Positions 1 to 4,697 of a DNA stretch of 5,643 nt are shown here, piece by piece. The position numbers were made by a program, and so were the translations under genes. The DNA lies in NCBI GenBank assembly GCA_030152275.1, contig JASLHF010000057.1, positions 1-5,643 on the forward strand, read 5' to 3'. Under the pieces are notes generated by a model that saw only the letters and a list, made by a program, of their open reading frames with translations, did no database searches and was not told the DNA's origin. Every line of letters begins with the position of its first letter. Position 1 is the first letter of the stretch. Source of the DNA: Acinetobacter sp. GTDB taxonomy: Bacteria; Pseudomonadota; Gammaproteobacteria; Pseudomonadales; Moraxellaceae.

Positions 1-104
1 CAGGATTATTGGTTCGCTTCTGTATAGGACTAGAACATCCTGCAGATTTAATCCAAGATATAGAAAACGCACTACAACACTTAAATAAACAGCAATTCGA
101 ATAA
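1..104 (+). CDS. C-terminal fragment of a PLP-dependent trans-sulfuration (Cys/Met metabolism) enzyme
   Basis: An open frame enters the window from the left (first complete codon at base 3) and gives 33 residues before TAA at 102-104. The fragment reads LLVRFCIGLEHPADLIQDIE and then ENALQHLNKQQFE. This closely follows the C-terminal signature of the Cys/Met metabolism PLP family (cystathionine gamma-synthase, cystathionine beta-lyase, O-acetylhomoserine sulfhydrylase), where a strand of the type 'LVRLSVGLE' is followed by 'DLIxDLxxAL'. These are cytosolic PLP enzymes of sulfur amino-acid metabolism. The catalytic lysine and the rest of the protein lie outside the window, so the exact reaction cannot be told. 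The next gene starts only 14 bases downstream with no terminator between, so the two are probably co-transcribed. Confidence 0.68.
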   Translation, partial: GLLVRFCIGLEHPADLIQDIENALQHLNKQQFE

Positions 105-118
105 TTACAGGACAATCT

Positions 119-1669
119 ATGGGTACACCAATTGTTATTGCGAAGAAAACACAAGACACCACACAAGATGTGGTCTTACATTCACAATTTGCTAACCGCC
201 ACGGCTTAATTGCCGGCGCAACAGGGACAGGTAAAACCGTCACCCTCAAAGTGTTGGCAGAAAATTTTTCTAGAATTGGTGTACCTGTATTTTTAGCTGA
301 TGCCAAAGGCGATGTTTCCAGTCTGGCAAAAGCAGGTGAAAGTAACCCTAAATTTGATGCACGTATTCAAAGCCTGCATATTGATTCAATTCCATTTGCA
401 GCTTCGCCAGTGGTGTTTTGGGACTTATTTGGCGAACAAGGCCATCCTATTCGCACCACAGTGTCTGAAATTGGCCCGCTACTATTAGCGCGTATTTTAA
501 ATTTAAATGACACACAAGAAGGCGTGTTGTCGGCCGTGTTCCGGATTGCCGATGATCAAGGCATGCTGTTATTGGATTTTAAAGACCTTAAAGCCATGAT
601 CAGCTATGTGTCAGAACATGCTGCCGAGTTTAAAAATGAATACGGTAATCTATCACCCGCAAGCTTAGGTGCCATTCAGCGTAACTTGCTGGCATTGGCA
701 GATCAGGGCGGTGATAAATTCTTTGGTGAGCCTGCACTCGACATTATGGATTTTATCCAAACGGATGCTCAGGGCCGCGGCAATATTAATGTATTAGCCG
801 CCGACAAATTAATGAACACACCAAAACTCTATGCGACCTTCCTGCTTTGGATGCTGTCAGAGTTGTTTGAGCAATTACCTGAAGTCGGTGATATGGACAA
901 ACCTAAACTGGTGTTCTTCTTTGATGAAGCACATTTACTGTTTGATAATGCCAGTCCTGCACTGCAGGAAAAAATTGAACAGGTTGTGCGTCTGATTCGC
1001 TCTAAAGGCGTGGGTATTTATTTCGTCACGCAAAATCCACTCGACCTCCCTGAAAGTGTTTTAGGCCAGCTGGGTAACCGCGTCCAACATGCCCTACGCG
1101 CTTTCACTCCCAAAGATCAAAAAGCTGTCAAAACCGCCGCAGATACTTTCCGTGCCAATCCTGAGTTTAAAGTCGATCAGGTGATTACCGAACTGGCTGT
1201 CGGTGAAGCGCTGATCAGCTGCCTCGATGAACAAGGCACACCACAAATTGTTGAACGCGCTTGGGTGATGCCGCCCTACTCGTCCTTTAGCCCAATCAGT
1301 TTAGATGAACGTAAAGCGCTAATGGCAAGCAGTATTGTTGCCGGCGTATATGACACCGAAGTAGACCGTGAAAGCGCCTTTGAACTGCTGCAAAATAAAG
1401 TCGCTGAGCGTCAGCAGCAGGCGGCGCAAGCAGAAGTCGATAAAGCGCAAGCCAAAGAACAAGAAGCCTTAGCCAAACAGCAAGCCCGCGAACAAGAACG
1501 TATTGCGCGTGAGCAGCAAAAAGAAGCGGAACGTTCAGCCAAACAACGTGACAAGCTGATTCAAGATACCGTTGGGACCTTTGCCAAAAGCGCAGCCCGC
1601 AGCTTAGGCGGCTCTACGGGTCAGAAAATTGTACGCGGCCTCCTCGGCTCACTGTTCGGTAAAAAATAA
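119..1669 (+). CDS. DUF853 family HerA-like P-loop ATPase (YjgR-type)
   Basis: This 516-residue protein is a cytosolic P-loop ATPase of the HerA/FtsK superfamily, annotated in databases as 'helicase HerA-like domain' or DUF853; E. coli YjgR is a homologue of similar size. Walker A is GATGTGKT at residues 33-40. Walker B is LVFFFDEAH at 264-272, with the DE pair at 269-270. A sensor-like strand YFVTQNP lies at 301-307, followed by NRVQHALRAF (320-329), a region that holds arginines conserved in the family. Residues about 425-480 are rich in Q, E, K and A and should form a long charged coiled coil. The tail (about 488-516) is rich in Gly and Ser and ends in basic residues. Unlike true HerA, there is no room for an N-terminal HAS-barrel, because Walker A begins at residue 33. 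The start is supported by AGGA at 109-112, six bases before ATG. The physiological role of the family is not established; DNA translocation is only inferred from the fold. It ends before a strong terminator. Confidence 0.9.
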   Translation: MGTPIVIAKKTQDTTQDVVLHSQFANRHGLIAGATGTGKTVTLKVLAENFSRIGVPVFLADAKGDVSSLAKAGESNPKFDARIQSLHIDSIPFAASPVVFWDLFGEQGHPIRTTVSEIGPLLLARILNLNDTQEGVLSAVFRIADDQGMLLLDFKDLKAMISYVSEHAAEFKNEYGNLSPASLGAIQRNLLALADQGGDKFFGEPALDIMDFIQTDAQGRGNINVLAADKLMNTPKLYATFLLWMLSELFEQLPEVGDMDKPKLVFFFDEAHLLFDNASPALQEKIEQVVRLIRSKGVGIYFVTQNPLDLPESVLGQLGNRVQHALRAFTPKDQKAVKTAADTFRANPEFKVDQVITELAVGEALISCLDEQGTPQIVERAWVMPPYSSFSPISLDERKALMASSIVAGVYDTEVDRESAFELLQNKVAERQQQAAQAEVDKAQAKEQEALAKQQAREQERIAREQQKEAERSAKQRDKLIQDTVGTFAKSAARSLGGSTGQKIVRGLLGSLFGKK

Positions 1670-1694
1670 TTCAGTCTTTCGATTAAGTCAGTTT

Positions 1695-1730
1695 AAATTA
1701 TGGGATATTTTAATATCCCATAATTTTTTT
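1695..1730 (+). terminator. Intrinsic terminator after the DUF853 gene
   Basis: The arm AATTATGGGATATT (1696-1709) is matched by AATATCCCATAATT (1712-1725). This gives a stem of about 12-13 bp once a few central bases are opened as a loop. A run of seven T follows at 1724-1730. The element sits 26 bases after the DUF853 stop codon and separates that operon from hmp. The stem is AT-rich apart from three G-C pairs, but its geometry is typical of a Rho-independent terminator. Confidence 0.85.
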
Positions 1731-1744
1731 ATGGTTTTTGCTAA

Positions 1745-1767
1745 AACATGTATTGCGTATACATTTT
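1745..1767. promoter_or_regulatory. Putative NsrR operator 1 (upstream, weaker)
   Basis: The half-site AACATGTATTG, one central C (1756) and the half-site GTATACATTTT form an 11-1-11 inverted repeat whose core is ATGTAT (1748-1753), five bases, ATACAT (1759-1764). This matches the layout of the known NsrR operator (two 11-base arms of the AAGATGYATTT type around one base), with deviations near the centre. It is centred 25 bp upstream of the stronger dyad and covers the proposed -35 box of hmp. The presence of nsrR two genes along supports the call; binding itself is inferred. Confidence 0.6.
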
Positions 1768-1781
1768 TAAACATGTATTTT
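1753..1781 (+). promoter_or_regulatory. Candidate sigma-70 promoter of hmp
   Basis: TTGCGT at 1753-1758 and TATTTT at 1776-1781 are separated by 17 bases, giving a plausible -35/-10 pair with transcription starting near 1788. Each hexamer is a partial match to TTGACA/TATAAT. Both are embedded in the two NsrR-type dyads, which fits a promoter silenced by direct occlusion. A second AT-rich box, TATAAA at 1792-1797, is a possible alternative -10 but has no good -35 partner and would leave a very short leader. Confidence 0.45.
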
Positions 1782-1792
1782 AAATACATCTT
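1770..1792. promoter_or_regulatory. Putative NsrR operator 2 (promoter-proximal, near consensus)
   Basis: The left arm AACATGTATTT (1770-1780), central T (1781) and right arm AAATACATCTT (1782-1792) form a 23-bp inverted repeat with a single broken pair (third base of the left arm). It follows the family consensus for NsrR sites, AAGATGYATTT and its complement around one base, almost exactly. It overlaps the proposed -10 element and lies 28 bp before the hmp start codon, the position expected for a repressor of the NO-detoxifying flavohemoglobin. The encoded regulator is immediately downstream of hmp. Confidence 0.8.
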
Positions 1793-1819
1793 ATAAATGA
1801 CAGCCATGAGAGATCAGCT

Positions 1820-3028
1820 ATGACTCCGCAGCAAATTGACCTAGTAAAAGCAACTGTTCCTGTTCTACGTGAAAATGGTGTCGCGCTGACTGGTTACTTC
1901 TATAACCGCATGTTGGGCAATAATCCTGACCTTAAAGAAACATTCAATATGGGGCATCAGCGCAGCGGCGCTCAGGCGCAAGCTTTGGCTGGCGCTGTAT
2001 TGGCCTACGCTGAAAATATTGAAGATCCCTCTGTGCTTTTGCCTGTTGTAGAACTGATTGCGCACAAACACGTGAGCCTCAATATTCAAGCGCCTGACTA
2101 TAATATCGTGGGCGAAAACCTGCTGCATTCCATTAGTGAAGTGCTAAACATTTCCATGGAAGATCCATTAATTGATGCTTGGGCAACTGCTTATGGTCAA
2201 TTGGCTGATTTATTTATCAGCACTGAAAAAGCGATTTATGAACAGCATCAGCAAACCAAAGGCAGCTGGTTAGGCTGGCGCAATTTCAAAATTGCGAAAA
2301 AAGTGGTGGAAAGCGAAGAAATCACATCATTCTATCTTGAGCCTTCTGATGGCGGCGATTTACCGAAATATGAAGCTGGCCAATACATTTCAGTCCGTGT
2401 TTTTGTTGAAGAACTGGGTCTAAAACAGCCGCGTCAATACACACTGTCTACCAGTCCGCAAGCTGACTACCTTCGTATTTCCGTGAAACGCGAAGACCAA
2501 AAAGGCGACTTGGTTGCAGGCTGGGTATCTAATACGCTTCATGACTTGGATGTCGGTTCAGAAATTGAAGTGTCGGCGCCAACAGGCAACTTCTATCTTA
2601 TCGACCCCAATAAGCGCAATGTGTTCATCAGCGGCGGCGTAGGCTTAACTCCGATGGTGGCGATGCTGAATCAGCTGGTGACTTTAGATATGCCGCAGCC
2701 GGTTACTTTTGTACATGCCTGCCGCAGCAAACACGTGCATGCCATGAAACAGCATATCCATGACCTGAAAGCGAAGTATCCGCGCCTCAGCACAGTGACT
2801 GCTTATGAATTCCCGCATGCCAGCGACAAACTGGGTGAAGATTTCGAAATCAGTGGCCGTTTGGATCTCAGCACTGTGGATACTGCATTACTGCCGAAAA
2901 ATGCAGACTACTATCTATGTGGCCCAATGCCGTTCATGGCTGAACAGCAGAAAGCGTTAATTGCCCGCGGCATCCCAGCGGCCAATATCCACAGCGAAGC
3001 TTTCGGCACAGGCGGTGTAAAACACTAA
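1820..3028 (+). CDS. hmp: Flavohemoglobin, nitric oxide dioxygenase
   Basis: Hmp is a cytosolic enzyme that uses NAD(P)H and O2 to convert NO to nitrate. The 402 residues agree with the family size (396 in E. coli) and contain the three expected domains. The globin domain (about 1-138) has B10 Tyr28, E7 Gln52, proximal His84, and Tyr94 and Glu136 at the places of the E. coli proximal-side Tyr95/Glu135 pair. The FAD-binding beta-barrel (about 150-260) has RQYTLS at 205-210. The NAD(P)-binding domain (about 265-402) has SGGVGLTPM at 271-279, CGPM at 367-370 and the terminal EAFG at 393-396 that contacts flavin. No key residue is missing. A modest ribosome site, GAGAGA at 1808-1813, lies six bases before ATG. 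Two NsrR-type operators precede it and nsrR follows, so NO-dependent derepression is expected. The assignment is secure; regulation is inferred from sequence. Confidence 0.97.
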   Translation: MTPQQIDLVKATVPVLRENGVALTGYFYNRMLGNNPDLKETFNMGHQRSGAQAQALAGAVLAYAENIEDPSVLLPVVELIAHKHVSLNIQAPDYNIVGENLLHSISEVLNISMEDPLIDAWATAYGQLADLFISTEKAIYEQHQQTKGSWLGWRNFKIAKKVVESEEITSFYLEPSDGGDLPKYEAGQYISVRVFVEELGLKQPRQYTLSTSPQADYLRISVKREDQKGDLVAGWVSNTLHDLDVGSEIEVSAPTGNFYLIDPNKRNVFISGGVGLTPMVAMLNQLVTLDMPQPVTFVHACRSKHVHAMKQHIHDLKAKYPRLSTVTAYEFPHASDKLGEDFEISGRLDLSTVDTALLPKNADYYLCGPMPFMAEQQKALIARGIPAANIHSEAFGTGGVKH

Positions 3029-3044
3029 CTATCCCGTCCGCTTG

Positions 3045-3093
3045 AAATAAAATAGGGTTAGTTTAGTTATGCTAGACTAGCCCTTATTTATTT
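3045..3093 (+). terminator. Imperfect hairpin between hmp and nsrR (weak terminator or attenuator)
   Basis: AGGGTTAGTTTAG (3054-3066) pairs with CTAGACTAGCCCT (3072-3084), giving 13 bp including two G-U pairs, with loop TTATG (3067-3071). After a two-base mismatch, an A-rich arm (3045-3051) pairs with a T-rich arm (3087-3093). The sequence after the G-C-rich core is TATTTATTTC, not a clean T-run, so termination is probably partial. The hairpin lies 17 bases after the hmp stop and could let some transcripts continue into nsrR. It also coincides with the only promoter-like sequences available to nsrR (TTGAAA at 3042-3047 and TATGCT at 3068-3073, with a poor 20-base spacer). Confidence 0.5.
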
Positions 3094-3115
3094 CTCCTAC
3101 TTCTACAGTATTATC

Positions 3116-3559
3116 ATGCAGCTGAATAAATTCACCGATTACGCCTTACGTGTTCTGATGTATATCGCTCAGCCGAAAGAGATGCCGTATACCATTGCAG
3201 AAATTGCCGAAGATCTGCGCGTGTCGCAAAATCATTTGGTGAAAATTGTGCATTTCATGGGAAAACAGGACTGGCTCATCACCTCTCGCGGCAAAGGCGG
3301 CGGCATCCGGATGAATCCGCAGGCGCTGCAGCTGAGCTTAGGCCAAATCGTGCGGATTCTGCAGCGGGAAACGCCGATTGTGGAATGCAACACCCCGCCC
3401 TGCGTGCTGCGCAGCAACTGCGGGCTGAAAAGCATTCTGGATCAGGCCATGGAGCAGTTTTATCAAAGCCTCGACCAATATACGCTGGCCGATGTGCTCA
3501 GCACACCCCCATCCTCCAAATTCACCACGCAGTCGCCTATTCAGATGATCAATCTATAA
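3116..3559 (+). CDS. nsrR: Rrf2-family NO-sensing Fe-S repressor NsrR
   Basis: This 147-residue protein is a cytosolic DNA-binding dimer whose iron-sulfur cluster is destroyed by nitric oxide, releasing its operators. It opens with MQLNKFTDYALRVLMYIA, the typical Rrf2/NsrR start. The winged helix-turn-helix spans about 25-66, with the recognition helix near SQNHLVKIVHFMGK (37-50) and the wing RGKGGGIR (58-65). Cys91, Cys96 and Cys102 (C-X4-C-X5-C) coincide with the three cluster cysteines of characterised NsrR proteins, and Asp8 matches the fourth ligand reported for the [4Fe-4S] form in Streptomyces. This separates it from IscR, which has another Cys spacing. It lies 87 bases after hmp, its classic target. 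The Shine-Dalgarno region is weak (ACAG at 3105-3108 is the best seen), suggesting low expression. Bases 3301-3420 reach about 62% G+C, above a sampled line of hmp (about 48%). Confidence 0.93.
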   Translation: MQLNKFTDYALRVLMYIAQPKEMPYTIAEIAEDLRVSQNHLVKIVHFMGKQDWLITSRGKGGGIRMNPQALQLSLGQIVRILQRETPIVECNTPPCVLRSNCGLKSILDQAMEQFYQSLDQYTLADVLSTPPSSKFTTQSPIQMINL

Positions 3560-3608
3560 TTTGATCGCGCCCATTTTCCGTTCGATCTGCGCATCTTTCA
3601 GATCAAAG

Positions 3609-3638
3609 TTCGCTTGCCTGAACGACTTCCTTTATAAT
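3609..3638 (+). promoter_or_regulatory. Candidate promoter of engB
   Basis: A perfect -10 hexamer, TATAAT, occupies 3633-3638, 33 bases before the engB start codon. The best-placed -35 is TTCGCT at 3609-3614, with an 18-base spacer, a weak match; TTGCCT at 3614-3619 is a better hexamer but only 13 bases away. Transcription would begin near 3645. This start would include the ATG at 3672 and therefore supports the long form of EngB. Confidence 0.6.
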
Positions 3639-3671
3639 GGCTGCTTGTAGATCAGTCATTGAAGTTAGGTT

Positions 3672-4538
3672 ATGCATCAGCACAGAGGAAAATCGAGAAA
3701 CAGTAAAGTGGCCACGGCGCCAAAGCAAAAGATCAGCTATGAGAAAAAAGTAGATCCGGCCATTACTGAATACTCTGTACGTGCGCTGAATTGGCTGCGC
3801 AAGGCTGAATTCTTAATGAGCGCGCCGAAACTGAATTTATGCGTTGAAGATACCGGCTATGAGATTGCCTTTGCCGGCCGCTCGAATGCAGGGAAATCCA
3901 GCGCCATCAATGCTCTGACCAACCAAAAGCAACTAGCGCGCGCATCAAAAAAACCCGGCCGCACCCAAATGATCAACTTTTTCAGCTTAGGCAACCCAGA
4001 TCAGCGCTTGGTCGACTTACCGGGTTATGGCTATGCTGCTGTGCCGGAAGCCATGAAAATTGTGTGGCAAAAAGAACTGGAAAATTACCTCATTCACCGC
4101 CAAAGCCTGCAAGGCTTAGTTCTGCTCATGGACATTCGCCATCCGCTGCAGCATTTTGACGTGATGATGCTGGAATGGGCGCATTCACGCAAACTGTTTG
4201 TGCATGTGCTCCTAACCAAATCAGATAAGCTCAACCGCGGCCCTGCATCGAAAGCATTACAGGAAGTGAAAGCGCAGCTGAAAAAAATGAAACTGCAGTT
4301 TTCAATCCAGCTGTTTTCATCACTGAATAAGGACGGCTTGCAGGAACTCGCCAGCGTCATGGGCGGGCGCCTGAACTTTACACTGGAACAGTCAACCGAA
4401 TTTGATTTAGACAGCATTCCTGATGCAGAAGCTGATGATGACGGCATGGATGATGCACCATTTGAGAATGAAGATGAAATAGAAGCCAATAACATCCAGC
4501 CAGAAAATCAAGATGCCGGCAGCGAGAAAGACGCTTAA
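3672..4538 (+). CDS. engB: Ribosome biogenesis GTP-binding protein EngB (YihA/YsxC) with charged extensions
   Basis: EngB is a TRAFAC-class GTPase needed for assembly of the large ribosomal subunit. The G motifs are all present: G1 GRSNAGKS (69-76), G2 Thr98 in PGRTQ (95-99), G3 DLPG in VDLPGYGYA (115-118), G4 TKSD (182-185) and G5 SSL (216-218). The core from about residue 49 (MSAPKLNL) to 240 follows E. coli YihA closely (for example QSLQGLVLLMDIRHPL). At 288 residues it is much longer than E. coli YihA (210). An added basic N-terminus of about 36 residues precedes the core. An acidic tail from 243 to 288 has 19 Asp/Glu and one Lys. The ATG is chosen because TATAAT lies just upstream and GAAG (3661-3664) sits seven bases before it; TTAGG is nearer but tightly spaced. 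No terminator is evident between nsrR and engB, but engB has its own promoter-like sequence and a strong terminator after it. Confidence 0.95.
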   Translation: MHQHRGKSRNSKVATAPKQKISYEKKVDPAITEYSVRALNWLRKAEFLMSAPKLNLCVEDTGYEIAFAGRSNAGKSSAINALTNQKQLARASKKPGRTQMINFFSLGNPDQRLVDLPGYGYAAVPEAMKIVWQKELENYLIHRQSLQGLVLLMDIRHPLQHFDVMMLEWAHSRKLFVHVLLTKSDKLNRGPASKALQEVKAQLKKMKLQFSIQLFSSLNKDGLQELASVMGGRLNFTLEQSTEFDLDSIPDAEADDDGMDDAPFENEDEIEANNIQPENQDAGSEKDA

Positions 4539-4572
4539 GCCTTGTTGCTCTGCTAACCGCTGCTGATATGTA

Positions 4573-4587
4573 TTTTGTCTGACAAAA
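4573..4587. repeat. Perfect short dyad TTTTGTC-T-GACAAAA
   Basis: TTTTGTC (4573-4579) and GACAAAA (4581-4587) are perfect inverted copies around one T. The single-base centre is too small for an RNA hairpin without opening several pairs, so the element looks more like a protein-binding dyad than a terminator. It lies 35 bases after the engB stop and before the terminator at 4613. No regulator is recognised for it and chance occurrence is possible. Confidence 0.3.
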
Positions 4588-4612
4588 AGCATCATTTTTT
4601 GATAATGAAATG

Positions 4613-4647
4613 TCCTGTATTGCTAATCACAATGCAGGATTTTTTTT
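4613..4647 (+). terminator. Intrinsic terminator after engB
   Basis: TCCTGTATTG (4613-4622) pairs with CAATGCAGGA (4630-4639) over 10 bp with one G-U pair and a seven-base loop. Eight T follow directly at 4640-4647. The element is a textbook Rho-independent terminator and separates engB from the downstream putative di-iron protein gene. Confidence 0.92.
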
Positions 4648-4686
4648 GGATACTGGATGTCTGGATCTGATGCATCGTATAAAAAT

Positions 4687-4691
4687 AAGGA
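4687..4691 (+). promoter_or_regulatory. Ribosome binding site of the PF10118 gene
   Basis: AAGGA at 4687-4691 lies six bases before the ATG at 4698 and is the strongest Shine-Dalgarno match in the window, fixing that start. The AT-rich TATAAA at 4678-4683 resembles a -10 box. A transcript from it would begin at about 4690 and lose this site, so the true promoter is probably further upstream; I do not see a convincing one. Confidence 0.75.
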
Positions 4692-4697
4692 CACACT

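Noticed and set aside
1865..2128. Minus-strand 87-codon open frame inside hmp
   Set aside because: It lies wholly antisense to the globin domain, has no recognisable protein features, and hmp explains the coding signal.
3116..3559. Higher G+C in nsrR considered as a sign of recent horizontal transfer
   Set aside because: The excess is concentrated in about 120 bases coding for Gly, Arg, Pro and Cys-rich segments; there are no flanking repeats or mobile genes, and the functional link with hmp argues for a resident gene.
3116..3559. IscR as an alternative identity for the Rrf2 protein
   Set aside because: The C-X4-C-X5-C spacing, Asp8, the MQL start and adjacency to hmp with NsrR-type operators all favour NsrR, and no isc genes are nearby.
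4094..4495. Minus-strand 133-codon open frame inside engB
   Set aside because: Its Ser- and Cys-rich product reflects the complement of engB codons for Asp, Glu and Leu; engB is unambiguous on the other strand.
4669..4676. Palindrome GATGCATC upstream of the last gene, considered as an NsrR half-site or operator
   Set aside because: It resembles part of an NsrR arm, but the required 11-1-11 repeat is absent, so it is most likely chance.
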